From assembly GCA_021018815.1 (NCBI GenBank), contig JAITYX010000054.1, forward strand, positions 2,666,001-2,730,000: DNA of 64,000 nucleotides. Reading direction: 5' to 3'. Made by a program: the position numbers and the translations under genes. Positions 45,643 through 58,220 of the stretch are shown here, in pieces. How positions within the stretch are numbered: the stretch's first letter is position 1; each line of letters opens with the position of its first letter. The DNA comes from Talinum fruticosum. Its lineage: Eukaryota; Streptophyta; Magnoliopsida; Caryophyllales; Talinaceae. Below the pieces are notes generated by a model. That model was given only the letters and a program-made list of their open reading frames with translations, had not been told where the DNA came from and did not search any database.

Positions 45643-48600
45643 AGCCCGGCCAACCCACCGTTGTACGAGAGGTGGCCGATGCCTGATTAGACTTAATGAT
45701 CATGTTATAGACCTCGACTTCTTTGTGGATCATGTCGTGCAATAGTGTTGTAGCCGTCCTCCGATATGTTGCACCGAGCATTCTTAAGCCCAAATCGTAT
45801 CACCACATAACATTATATCCCCCATTAAGTGATGAAGGTTCTCTTCTCCATGTCTTCTTCCGCAATCTTCACCTGATTGTACCGAGTATAGCTATCCTTA
45901 TGTGAGAGCTAAGGATGTCCGACTCTGTTATCTATAAGGATGTCGATATGGGGCGATGGGAAATCATCCCTAGGACTTGCCTTATCTAAGTCTCTAAAGT
46001 CTAGTCACATCCAAACTCTGCCGTCGTTCTTGGGAACTATGACTATGTTCACTACCAATTGAGGATAGTGGACTGCTCCGATGAACCTAGCTTCTAAATT
46101 TTCCTGAACCTCTTCCTTATACTTTAGTGCCAAATCGAGTCCCATCCTTACGAGGTTCTACTTAAATGGCTTGCCGTCCTCGTGAATTCGAATTTTATGT
46201 TCCGCTATATTTGGATCTATCCCTAGCATGTCTTTGTAGGACCATGCAAAGACATCTATGAACTCTGTAAGGAGCGCAATAAATTGCTTACGGTCTTACG
46301 GATCTAGTGTTTTCGCAATTTTAACCTCTTAGTGTTGATCGACTAATCCTAGATTAATTGTTATTGTTTCCTCTATTATTGGTGAGCAATTTTCATTATC
46401 TTCCGTAGTTTTATTAATTCTTTAGGCCTTAAATAATAATTAAAACAACTTAAAGAATTAATTAGATTAATGGGCCATGTTATTGGACCACCCCAAAACA
46501 AATAAATAAGATGACAGACTGATTAGATCGTCAAAATAAACAATTAAAGAGATAGAAACAAGGGAAATTGTTCGGCCCGGCCAACCCACCGTTGTCCATG
46601 TGGTGGCCGGTGCTTGATTTGACTTAATGATCATGTCATCCACGTAGACCTTGGCTTCTTTGTGGATCGTGTCGTGCAATAGTGCTATAGCTATCCTCCG
46701 ATATGTGGCGCCGGCATTCTTGAGCCCAAATGGTATAACCACATAACAATATGTCCCCTATTAAGTGATGGAGATTCTCTTCTCCATGTCTTCTTCGGCA
46801 ATCTTCACCTGATTGTACCCAGTATAGCCATCCATAAATGAGCTCGAGGATGTCCTGTCTGTGTTATCCACAAGGATGTCGATATGGGGCGATCGGAAAT
46901 AATCCCTAGGACTTGCCTTATTTAAGTCTCCGAAGTTTAGTCACATCACAACTCTTCCGTCCTTCTTTGGCGGTATGACTATGTTTGCTACCAATTTAGG
47001 ATAGTGGACTACTCGATGAACCCGAGCATCTAAGTGTTTCGAACCTCTTCCTTAAACTTTAGTGCCAATTTAGGTCCCATCCTTCTAAGGTTACGCTTAA
47101 ATGGCTTGGCGTCCTCGTGAAGTAGAATTTTATGTTCCACTATATTTGGAACTATCCCTAGCATATCTTAGTAGGACCATGCAAAGACATTTATGAACTC
47201 TGTAAGGAGCGCAGACAAATTTCTTCTAGTCTTCTAGATGTAGTGTTTTCCCAATTATAACCTCTTACGGTTGATCAACTAATCCTAGATTAATTGTTAT
47301 TGTTTCCTCTATTATAGGTGAACAATTTTCATGATCTTCCGTAGTTTTTACTAATTCTCCAGGCCTTAAAAAACAATTTAAGTAGAAAGCATGATTGGAT
47401 CGTCCAAGTAAACAATTAAAGTGATAAAACCAGGGAAATTGTTCGGCCCAACCAATTCATCGTTGTCCGGGTGGTGGCCGGTGCCCGATTTGACTTAATG
47501 ATCATGTCATCCACGTAGACCTCGGCTTCTTTGTGGATCATGTCGTGCAATAGTGTCGTAGCTATCCTCCGATATGTTGCGCCAGTATTTTTAAGCCCAA
47601 ATGGCATCACCACATAATAGTATGTCCCCCATTAAGTGATAGAGATTCTCTTCTCCATGTCTTCTTTCGCAATCTTCATATGATTGTACCAAGTATAGCC
47701 ATCCATAAATGAGCACGAGAGGATGTCTTACTGTGTTATCTACGAGGATGTTGATATGGGGCGGTCGGAAATAATCCCCGAGACTTGCCTTATTTAAGTC
47801 TCCGAAGCCTAGTCACATCCAAACTCTGCCGTCCTGCTTAGGCACTATGACTATGTTCGCTACTAATTGAGGATAGTGGACTACTCGATGAACCCAACTT
47901 CTAAATGTTTCGAACCTCTTCCTGAAACTTTAGTTCCAATTTAGGTCCCATCCTTTTGAGTTTCTACTTAAGCGGCTTAGCGTCCTCATAAAGTCGTATT
48001 TTATGTTGTGCTATATTTGGATCTATCCCTAGCATGTCTTTGTATGACCATGCAAAGACATCTATGAACTCTGTAAGGGGTGAAGTAAATTGCTTCGCTC
48101 TTACGTATGTAGTGTTTTCCCAATTATAACCTTTTACGGTTGATCGACTAATCCTAGATTCATTGTTATTGTTTCCTCTATTATTGGTGAGCAATTTTCA
48201 TGATCTTCCGTAGTTTTTACTTAACCTTTAGGCCTTAAAAAATAATTAAAACAATTTAATGAATTAATTAAACTGATGGGCCATGTTATTGGACCGCCCT
48301 AAAACAATAAGTAAGCACACGATCCGATGGGATCGTTCAAATAAACGATTGAAGAGATAAAACTAGGGAAATTGTTCGGCCCGACCAACCCACCGTTGTC
48401 GGGGTGGTGGCCGGTGCTTGGTTTGACTCAATGATCATGTCATCCATGTAGACCTTGGCTTCTTTGTGGATCATGTCATGCAATAGTGTCGTAGCTATCC
48501 ACCGATATGTTGCGCCGAGCATTCTTCGACCCAAATGGCATCACCACATAACGGTATGTCCCCGATTAAGTGATGATGATTCTCTTCTCCATGTCTTCTT

Positions 48601-51433
48601 CGGCCATCTTCGCCTAATTGTACCCAGTATAGCCATCCATAAATGAGCACTCAAAATGTCCTGCTGTGTTATCTACAAGGATGTCGATATGGGACGATCT
48701 ATCGACGATCGGATATAATCCTCGTGACTTGCCTTGTTTAAGTCTCTCGAAGTCTAGTCACATCCAAACTCGTCGTCCTTCTTTGGAACTATGACTATGT
48801 TGGCTACCAATTGAGGATAGTGGATTACTCCGATGAACCCAACATCTAAATGTTTCGAACCACTTCCTTAATCTTTAGTATCGATTCGGGTATCATCCTT
48901 CCGAGTTTCTACTTAACTTGCTTGGCTTCCTCGTAAAGCGGAATTTTATAGTCCGTTATATTTGGATCTATCGCTAGCACTTAGTTTTATTAATTCTTTA
49001 GGCATTAAAAACTAATTAAAACAATTTAAAGAATAAATTACACTAATAGGTCATCTCATTGGACTGCCCCAAAATAAATAAATAAGCAACTAGTCCGATT
49101 GGACTCGTCCAAATAAACAATTACGAGAGATAAACCTAGGGGAAATTGTTAAGCCTGGCTAACCCACCGTTGTCCCGGAGATGGCCGGTGCCTGATTTAA
49201 CTTAATGATCATGTCATACATGTAGACTTCGGCTTCTTTATGGATCATGTCGTGCAATAGTGTCGTAGTCGTCCTCTCGATATGTTCCGCTAGCATTCTT
49301 GAGCCCAAATGGCATCACCACATAACGAGTATGTCCCCCATTAAGTGATGAAGATTCTCTTCTCCATCTCTTCTTCGGCAATCTTCACCTGATTGTACCG
49401 AGTATAGCCATCCTTATATGAGAGCTAAGGATGTCCTGCTATGTTATCTACAAGGATGTCGATATGGGGTAGTGGAACATCATCCACAGGACTTGCCTTG
49501 TTTAAGTCTTTGAAGTCTAGTCACATCCAAACTCTGCCGTCCTTCTTTGGTACTATGACTATGTTTGCTACCAATTGAGGATAGTGGACTACTCCAATGA
49601 ACCTAGCTTCTAAATGTTTCGAACCTCTTCCATAAACTTTAGTGCCAATTCGAGTCCCATCCTTCTTAGGTTCTACTTCAATGGCTTGGCATCCTTGTAA
49701 AGTGGAATTTCATGTTCCGCTACATTTAGACCTATCCCTGGCATGTCTTTGTAGGACCATGCAAAGACATCTATGAACTCTATAAGGAGCGCGAGTAAAT
49801 TGCTTCTAGTCTTACGGATCTAGTGTTTTCACAATTTTAACCTCTTAGTGTTGATCGATCGAGCCTAGATTAATTGTTAGTGTTTCCTCTATTATTGGTG
49901 AGAAATTTTCATGATCTTCCATAGTTTTTATTAATTCTATAGGTCTTAAATAATAATTAAAACAATTAAAATAATTAATTACACTAATGGGCCATGTTAT
50001 TGGATCCCCTAAAACAAATACAAAAGCGAAGCTCGATTGGATCGTCAAAATAAACAATTAAAGAGGGAAAACAAGGGGAAATTGTTCGGCCCGGCTCACA
50101 TAGCATTGTCCGGGTGGTGGCCAGTGCCGATTTGACTTAATGATCATGTCATACACGTAGACCTTGACTTCTTTGTGGATCATGTCCTGCAATAGTGTCA
50201 TAGCTATCCTTTGATATGTTGCGCCAAGCATTCTTAAGCCAAAATGGCATCACCACATAACGGTATGTCCCCCTTAAGTGATGAAGATTCTCTTCTCCAT
50301 GTCTTCTTCGGCCATCTTCAGCTGATTGTATCCGAGATAGCCATCCATAAGTGAGCGCTCGGGATGTCCTGCTGTGTTATCTACAAGGATGTCGATATGG
50401 GGCGGTTGGAAATAACCCGCGTGACTTGAATTGTTTAGGTCTCCGAAGTCTAGTCACATCCGAACTCTACCAGTCCTTCTTTGGAACAATGACTATGTTT
50501 GTTACCAATCGAGGCTAGTGGACTACTCCGATGAACCCAACTTCTAAATGTTTCGAACCTGTTCCTTAATCTTTAGTATTGATTCGAGTCTCATCCTTCT
50601 AAGTTTATGCTTAACTAGCTTGGCTTCCTTGTAAAGTGGAATTTTATGTTCCGGTATATTTGGATCTATCCTTGGCATGTCTTTGTAGGACCATATAAAG
50701 ACATCTATGAACTCGATAAGGAGCGAAGTAAATTGGTTTTGCTCTTCCGGATCTAGTGTTTTCCCAATTTTAACCTCTTAGGGTTAATCGACTAATCCTA
50801 GACTTATTGTTATTGTTTCCTCTATTATTGGTGAGGAATGATAATCTTCCGTAGCTTCTATTAATTCTTTAGGCCTTAAAAATAATTTTAAAAATTTTAA
50901 AAATTAATTACGGTAATGGGCTATCTAATTGGACCGCCCTAAAACAAATAAATAAGCGAGACGATCGAGTTGACGGTCCAAATAAACAATTACGAGAGAT
51001 AAAACCGAGAGGAAATTGTTCGTCGCTCTCGCATTGTGGTCGAGTGCCTGATTTGACTTAATGATCGTGTCGTGCAATAGTGTTGTAGCTGTCCTCCGAT
51101 ATGTTGCGCCATCATTCTTTAGCCTAAATGGCATCACTACATAATAGTATGTCCCCCATTAAGTGATGAAGATTCTCTTCTCCATGTCTTCTTCGGCCAT
51201 CTTAACCTTATTGTTCCTAGTATAGCAATCCACAAATGAGAGATGAGGATGTCCTGTCGTGTTATCTACAAGGATGTTGATATAGGGCAATGGGAAATCA
51301 TCCTTAGGACTTGCCTTGTTTAAGTCTTTGAAGTGTAGTCATATCCAAACTCGTCGTCTGTCTTTGAAACTAGGCCTATGTTCGCTACCAATTGAGGATA
51401 GTGGACTACTCCGATGAACCTAGCTTCTAAATG
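45643..51433 (-). repeat. Tandem array of truncated gypsy reverse transcriptase units
   Basis: Seven units lie head to tail. The landmark AATAGTG next to the RT motif falls at 45,741, 46,678, 47,549, 48,482, 49,256, 50,191 and 51,076, giving spacings of 937, 871, 933, 774, 935 and 885 bp. On the minus strand each unit reads from upstream of RT (EFIDVFAWSYKDMLGIDPN) through VVHYPQ, VPKKDGR, MPFGLKNxGATYRR and VYVDDMIIKS, then a GC-rich linker and an AT-rich spacer. The RT breaks off at the same point, just after DDMIIKS, in most units. All frames are broken. The 774-bp unit has lost about 160 bp near 48,980; the first and last units are partial. Confidence 0.85.
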
Positions 51434-51638
51434 ATCCGGCGTCAAATCCATGCCCGGATCCATATTCGATTGAGAGAGATAAGAGGAAGCGGGGTGGGCG
51501 AATGCTTGGAGATAGGTCGGCGGTTGGCGTGCGGCCGAGGAGTCCGACGACGGCAGCGTCGCCGCCGGCTGGTTGGCGAATTCGGCGAGAGTCGAGAGAG
51601 AGGTTTTGGATTGTGAAAATGGGAAATGTGGAGAGCAA
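51431..51638 (-). pseudogene. GC-rich frame abutting the array, unrecognised
   Basis: The minus-strand frame starts at ATG 51,638 (MLSTFPIFTIQNLSLDSRR), runs through an alanine/glycine-rich part (QPAGGDAAVVGLLG) and ends at the array border. Base composition rises sharply above that of the neighbours, as in the first coding exon of many plant genes. Upstream on that strand is AT-rich DNA. It may be the first exon of a host gene cut by the gypsy repeat; the overlapping plus-strand frame is an equal-length alternative. I do not recognise the protein. Confidence 0.3.
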
Positions 51639-52142
51639 CGAGTGACCCCTTCCCCTAAATTTTTTTCTTTTTTTTAAAATTATAAAAATTTCTTTTAATT
51701 TAAGCCATTAGATCAAGATTGGACGGTCGGGATTGAAAGTACTTACCTAAAGGTGGAGTGCACCTAAAGAGGTGTGCTTACTTGAACCCTCAATTTATGG
51801 ACTTCTAAATAACGAAAATAATACTTCTTAATTTGACTCAAATGAGATTTCCTATTCTTACTTGGTAGAGACTCCTTTTGCCTAATAAATCCTCAATTTA
51901 TGCATTCAAATGAAAAAAAAAAAAAAAAACTAGTGAGTTGTTTTCCAAATATATGATGATAATAACTTTGATAAAACATTGCAATTAGACTGGGCAATGG
52001 ACCGGAAGTCCATTGGGTTTAAACGATCGGGCTTAAAAAATAGGGTACAAGCCCGTTTAATTGTTTATTTGGATCTGGGCATTTAATGGGCCGCCGGTTA
52101 ACATAGTTAACCGGGCCGGATGCTGGGCATACTAACGGGCCG

Positions 52143-52380
52143 CTCTACTCTACTCTTTCGCTCTGTCTCTCACTCGGTGCTTATGTCGCTCTGTCTCTTG
52201 CTCTGCTTCTTCTACTTTCTCGCTCCTCTCTTGCTCTCGCTTGCTCTCTCTCGCGCTCTTCTCTTGCTCGGCTCTTCTCTTGCTCTCTCTGTCGCTCTTT
52301 GATTCACGAATTCACTGAAGAAGTTGTTGAAAGCCTCAAAAATTTCCAACTCGAGAGCCTTACTCTAATATCCGAAAGGT
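52143..52380 (+). other. CT-rich leader and exon-like segment inside the hAT element
   Basis: A 150-bp pyrimidine-rich tract (repeats of CTCTTGCTCT) is followed by a short exon-like piece ending ATCCGAAAG before GTATGTGATG (52,380 on), a good plant 5' splice site. This looks like the 5' leader and first exon of a captured gene. The gene is not identified. Confidence 0.35.
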
Positions 52381-52889
52381 ATGTGATGTTTAACTTTCTT
52401 AAATTTCTCATTCCTGGAAATTAGGGTTTTCAAGAGAGTAGGAATTGTTGGGAGTATTGAAGGAAAGTAATGTGTTAGATTGGAAATTAGGGATTCAAAA
52501 GTTATCGTCTTTGGGGTCGGTGGCTCGGAAAGATAAGGTATTTATGTTGGCACAAGAGGGCCAGGGCCATGGTGGGTGGGAAGAGGAGAGTTTTGAGTCT
52601 AAGCTTTTAAAGTGAGAAAGGAAAGGGAGCTTCATTCCCATGCCCATTTAGTTAATGAGTTCAATGGGGAATTTCGTCGAACAGTGGTGGCCGTTGAGGG
52701 ATAGCAATGGTGGGGTTTCGTTAGATTTAGTTTAGGCAAAGGTTTTGTGGGGGTGAGTTGGGGTTTCAATAGATGGCATTAATGGTGGAGGGGCGAAGGA
52801 GGGAGGGAGATTTTGAAGGGGAGGCGAGACGGAGAGAGAGGAGGGTAAGCGGTGGGGACTTGCAGTAACCCTTCTGTTGGTATTCTTTA

Positions 52890-53150
52890 TTAGCTCCATA
52901 GCTGAGCTTGCACCTCATGTTTTATGTCACTTACAGTCCTCTTTAGCTCCATAGCTTCATCCACTTTGCCTACATTCCTGGCCAGCTTTGCACCAGCTTC
53001 TATTAGAGCTTCTTTAATTTTCAATGTAGAGTCTTCGTATTGTAGTTTTGCTGCCAAGTCCATAACTATTTCTTGCTGATTGTTTATAGCATTTACTTCT
53101 AGAGATGGATAACTTAGTAAAATGCTCACTATCCGGAGATTTTTACACAT
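52890..53150 (-). pseudogene. Second exon-like fragment in the hAT element
   Basis: The 86-codon minus-strand frame is charged and helix-rich (IVMDLAAKLQYEDSTLKIK, then EALIEAGAKLARNVG) with no internal stop. The composition is that of a coiled-coil exon. It runs against the direction of the NOL9-like fragment. I cannot name the source gene; a chance frame is possible but less likely given the amino-acid make-up. Confidence 0.35.
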
Positions 53151-53379
53151 ACAAATGATAGCATTTCAATGAATGAAATGGCAGATTATTTTGGAAATTC
53201 ACCTTGTGAGATTATTTATTGTTAATGTCATTAACTAATTAGAAAACCGAGAGAACTCTGTTTTTATGGCGATTTAATTTGATTTTGGTGGGTCAATTTC
53301 TTTTTCATCAAGAAGTTGTTTTTGCCGCTGATGACTTGGAAGATGGATACAAAGGCTGAGTTTGAAGATCCGGGTACAA

Positions 53380-53800
53380 TTTTTTGGGTGTGTGGATACC
53401 TTCGGATGCTATTTCTTTGGCGATGTTTCTTCAAAAGGGATCCTGAAGCATACTTGAATTGTGTAAGCGCATTATGTGATTTGTTGTATAAGCGATGTGC
53501 TTGTGAACTTTCCGTGCTATTGTGCAAATAGGTATTGGTTATGATTTGTTGGTGGATATGTTGAAATGCATTGGTCCAACACACGTGGTTAAGATAAACA
53601 TATTTTCTACGAGTAAAAATCTACCTGCTGTCGGGGCATTTTGGTCGCAAGTCGATGATGATATTTCGTCAACTTGATTGAGATCGGTTACGCTCGCAAG
53701 GATTCGTACAACGATTGTAAGTTCGTATGATATTCTATATAATTACCGAAACAGCTTAAATGTTTCTTCCCTACGAAAAGTCGGACATATAATGTTATGC
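53380..53800 (+). pseudogene. Captured NOL9/GRC3-type polynucleotide kinase fragment
   Basis: In shifting frames the plus strand reads GDVSSKRDPEAYLNCVSAL (about 53,422-53,480), GIGYDLLVDMLKCIGPTHVV (53,532-53,592), then KNLPA and LIEIGYARKDSYND (to about 53,715). This fits the region after the kinase domain of plant NOL9/GRC3 homologues, 5'-hydroxyl polynucleotide kinases of ribosomal RNA processing. Introns seem absent or reduced. The kinase P-loop is not included, so the copy cannot be active. The identity rests on motif memory without a search. Confidence 0.55.
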
Positions 53801-54346
53801 ACAAACCTTCAATTTTCATGGAAAGATATTGTGTCTGAAGACAAAGGGGTGGCAAATTTATTCTTCATGGATGAGACTAATACGTCCGAGTTGGGAGACG
53901 ATAGTGGTATCGGAAAACAATTTGGTTGATCGTAGCAAGTTCCGTCACACAAATTTTGTCTCGCATGTTAAGAACTTACTAGGGTCAAGTTTGTAGCATG
54001 TGTACTGTAACTGATCTCAATACGCCCGATAATCCGATCTTTTCTTCTTATTTTGATTCTCCATTAGACCCTATCGGTGTTGAACAAAGTAAATGTGGTT
54101 TTTATACCGATCGGGATGAGAGAAGATTAAAGTCAACTTACCTTATCAAGCGAAGTTGGCCTCGAATTTATTTTTCACTACCTCTAAAAAACTATCATAT
54201 TGGGTGGGCCTTTGGGTGGTTAGGGTCATTTGACCCATGACCCGGCCCGACCCATTTTAAAAAGTTACTGCCCAGCCCGGCCCATTAAGTAAATGGGCAG
54301 GCCCAACCCGGCTCGGCCCGGCCCGTTGCCCGTGTCTAATTGCAAT

Positions 54347-57300
54347 AGATACATATTCTTATATTTATGCTCAATCATAAGATTTAAATGAAGCCTAATA
54401 ACTCAAATAATGATGAGAAACATATGACTCGAAAGTGATATATGAATTACTTTTTACCAAAATGATATTTATCAATAAAAGAATTATCGACACTTTACTA
54501 TCTTGTGATATCAACAAATAACAAAAAATTTTATTAGATATGAGAAATAATAAAGTACGACTACGGAGTATGGCATAATTGATAGTACCTTAAAATTTGG
54601 TGTAAATAAAAATCGATAATTTGGTGCAATTTATGAGATAGATATTCGAATATTACCTTTGAAATAATATTTGAAAATTATTGTATAAATGATAGATAAT
54701 GAAAATTATTTTGATAAATGTAATTTACTTTTTATTTTTAATTTAAAAATGGAATACTTTTCAAATCTCTCTCTTATTTCTCTTTCTATTATTGATCCCA
54801 TATTCACGGGCAAAGAATTTTTTCATCGATTAATTATATTTTTCTTGTTAATTCATCTTCCCCTGAGTTATCTTCTCTAATTATAACGTTGGATGTGTAA
54901 TTTTTGCTTTTGTTTGTAATCAAGATTTGGAGGGAATGCTTCTTCATATTCTTGGAAGCCTCATATATCTCTCGATAATCCTCTCTCTTTTATTATTGAG
55001 TTATATGTGGATATCTATGAATGAATGCAGTGATGAGAAATTAAGCCTATTAAAGGATTTTTTATTTTAATCAGGAACATTTTTATTTTAATAAAAAATT
55101 ATATTTTAATTAATAATTAAATATGTACTAGTACTAATGGTTGAGAATAAATTCATCAATTCACACCTAACAATTCGGTTTCCAATGCAACATTGTTGTA
55201 ATCATTGTACTTTATTATATTCCATATTCGAGCTAACTTTGTTTTTATTATTTATTGATATTATAGGGTATTAAAGTATTAATAATTCTCAACAAAATCA
55301 TGTCGGTTAAACACTGTTTTTATGCATTCATGTAACTTTGTTTTTATTATTTGTCGATATTATAGGATATTGAAGTATTAATAATTCTCAACAAAATCAT
55401 GTCAATTAAACACTGTTTTTATACATTCATGAGTAATGTAATTACTTTAAGTTCAAATTTCGCATATGAAAGCATATTTTTCAAGAAAATTAGACTTAGA
55501 AATTTTTAATCATGAGTTGGTAATGTATAGAGTCAGTATGGCAAAAAGTATCCCTAAGGCTTCCTATCCCTACATCTTAAGTGCTTGTTGCACGCAACTC
55601 CTCTCAAGGACAAGTCAGGAGCCTAGATCTTGATGTCAATGAGTTGCATCATGTTTCTTCTGCTCCTGCTCCTGTCCCCCGCCCCCCGAAAGACTAATGT
55701 TCGTGCAGAAGGAAGTGGGACTCTGCTCACTCTCTAAGAAAGATCCTCGAGGGTTTTTTTTTTTTTTTTTTTTTCTTCTGAAGGTTTCGATCACATGACC
55801 ATTGCAAATTGAGAAGATAAGTCTTATAAAGATCATATGAAGAGTGCATTGGCTTTTTCCACCTCCCCTAGTCATTTAAAAAGACAAGGGATTATGGTGG
55901 TCAGGGAATCAGGAACGTAGAGGAAGTTATGTCTCCTTAAGCTTTCCCTTCTTCTTCTACAAGTATCCATCAAATTAGGATGGAGACGTTCCCTTGCTAG
56001 CCAAAAGTTTTGACGCTTATAGGGACTAAGATCCTTAGATTGGGGCCGAAGGATCCTTAAGTCATTCCCTTACAAGAGAGGTGTTATTTTGCAAAGAAGA
56101 TTGGAATGTTGGACCATAATCACCTGAGGTTAAAACCTAAGAGTTCGAATTAAGTTCTCCTTGAATGAGCAAGAAGACAATCTATGGATCAAAGCAAAGG
56201 TGACTCAACCCCTGCAAAAGCTACAAAAGTGTGAGGTAGAGTTCAAGACAACTCGGTTAAAATCTCTTCTCTTGAGTAGGAGTTGAAGAAAGAAACAGTA
56301 TCAACCTTCAGCATTCTTAGCTCTTGCATGATGAGGCTGCCGTTAAAGGCTTTTAAGGCTGAGCTTCCCAATATCCTTAGCAAGGCTTATCGGCAAGTTA
56401 GTGTCGAGATCTTAAAGCTCCAGAGAAAAAGAATGGAGTAGAATAGTTATTTCTATATTGTCATCATTCCTCCATTTTTCGATTTTTTGATTTTTTACTT
56501 ACTTGTAATCTTTGCCTCGGTTAAAATCTTTGATTTTTTTTTAACCTTTTAAGGGTAGTATAGATTGTTAACAATACAAGCCTTGGTTACCTCTTAATGG
56601 TCCTTTAAATTATTGAAGACTTGACTGATGGGTGCGTGACTTAAGCATTTGTGGGTCGTTCTAGGATATTACTAACACCTTTTACTTCCTTTATTTTTAA
56701 AGGGAGACACAAAGGTCGATATACGCAAGATTAGAACCAAGACTTTAGTAACAAATTTTATATCTCTAGGATACCTCTCTTTCATGAGATGACCATTAAA
56801 CTGCAAGACTTTGCAACTTTACTACCCTCAAATTTAGCAGAGACTATTCATCTATACTTTTTGAATATATCTATTTGGCCAGTCATTGTTAGCCTATTGA
56901 AGCAAAATACATTTTGTTGTGCACAATTTTTCAATGTGCTTAAGACCCCAGAAAGTAAGGCTCCTTATTCTACTCGATAGTTAATTCATATATTGTTAGC
57001 CCTTTTGTTATGCACCGCTATTTCCACTATTGTCATTTCCACTATGTGATAAATATAATGGACTCAAATAGGATTCAAGAGTAGATGGGGTTGTGTTGGA
57101 GTATGCTATACGCATCCGTTTTATGTGGCTTGATATTTGCTACATCGAGCAAACTAGTAAAAGTTACACTAGTTGCCTTAAGAGGGCAGTGGAGAGTAAT
57201 TAAGGTACCTCCTTTTTTTAGATGATTTTCTTTCAAGTATATTGTTACTTCTTTAACATATATTGTTTTCTTGTAGTCCTAGTTCTACAAATATTTTTCA

Positions 57301-58208
57301 AACCCGTTGTTAGGATCTGCTTTTCATCATACTTTCCGCCGTTAATTTTTCCGAGTAAAAACTTCCAACAAAGCTGTGAATTTAAATTGGAAGCCTTCGA
57401 ATTTTAGATGTAGATCCGGTTATTTGACTTATAAATAGACTTTTTAATTGTGATGAGATTTTCTTTCATATTTTTCCTTCATGTAGGGACGCTTTTATCT
57501 ATGGCAACTGCTTGATTCACCTGCTGGTATACTAGCGACTAAACAATATATTATTATTCGTATTTTTGGACGACCTTGGTTTTTTTGACATATGGGAAGG
57601 AGAGAAATACTGCTCCATTTACTAACCAAAATGCATCTAATAAGCAAGGTTTGCTGGTATAAAATAAAAAATTCACATAGGAAGTTTACTAGCCCTCTAC
57701 AAGGTCTAAATTTTCATATGCATCACCATTTTTCATATGAAATAATCCTACATAAAATTTTCTAAATTTTATTAAGCAAACAATAAACCGGTTTTTAGGT
57801 CCTCACATAGTCATTTTATGAACACTTTTAAATAAATATTTTTAGTAGTTAATTTGAGCAGGCTATTACTTAATTTTTTTTTATAATTTAAATTTATGGT
57901 ATAACTTTTTAAGAATTGAGAGACCATCATAATCATATGAATCCCGTATCAGAGAGCATCACCATGCCACCTAACGGTTAACGGGGGTAGGTGGGAAAAA
58001 CCACCAACACAGCTCAACTACCTTGTTTCTTCTCTCTCATATTTTTCGCCCATATCTCATTCAATTCGATTCATCCACTATTCGCTAATCACTACTCCAA
58101 AAAAGAAAAAAAAAATTAGGAATACCCATTTCGATATCATCAACCAACTTGACCATCGGCCATGGAAAGTCGCCCACAGTATCACTAGCCAAATCAAATT
58201 CCCTGCCC
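54347..58208. other. AT-rich intergenic region
   Basis: I find no convincing gene. Short frames (for example 54,689-54,880, 56,789-56,980 and 57,222-57,407) are low-complexity or without motifs. Notable items are a 99-bp tandem duplication (55,234-55,431), a T-run of about 20 at 55,756-55,774, and scattered A/T runs. Some of 55,550-56,700 may be decayed transposon sequence, but I cannot assign it. Confidence 0.6.
55234..55431 (+). repeat. 99-bp tandem duplication
   Basis: Units 55,234-55,332 and 55,333-55,431 each run from TAACTTTGTTTTTATTATTT to CATTCATG and differ at only a few positions. It is a single AT-rich duplication with no coding content. Confidence 0.9.
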
Positions 58209-58211
58209 CAA

Positions 58212-58220
58212 TATATATAA
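58212..58220 (+). promoter_or_regulatory. Probable TATA box of the cytochrome b5 reductase gene
   Basis: TATATATAA lies about 96 bp upstream of the ATG at 58,316, with a CT-rich leader between. The spacing fits a short plant 5' UTR. Confidence 0.5.

Larger units (their letters stand above)
51986..54338 (+). mobile_element. hAT-family DNA transposon carrying gene fragments
   Basis: The terminal inverted repeats are TAGACTGGGCAA (51,986-51,997) and the complement of TTGCCCGTGTCTA at 54,326-54,338. They are flanked by a perfect 8-bp direct repeat, ATTGCAAT (51,978-51,985 and 54,339-54,346); an 8-bp duplication and a TAG-type end are hallmarks of hAT. Subterminal regions are full of GGGCCGG/CCGGCCC words. 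The 2,353-bp element shows no transposase (no hAT dimerisation motif seen), so it is non-autonomous. Its interior resembles host exons. Confidence 0.88.

Noticed and set aside
45643..51433. Regularly spaced repeats as a CRISPR array
   Set aside because: Units are about 0.9 kb and encode gypsy RT; there are no short identical repeats with unique spacers and the DNA is from a plant.
51431..51616. Arginine-rich plus-strand frame as a gene
   Set aside because: It is the complement of the GC-rich minus-strand frame; the arginines reflect GC-rich DNA. Neither strand is proven, but the minus strand has the more normal composition.
55636..55875. Minus-strand frame with a lysine run
   Set aside because: The lysines come from a T-run of about 20; no motif or promoter is seen.
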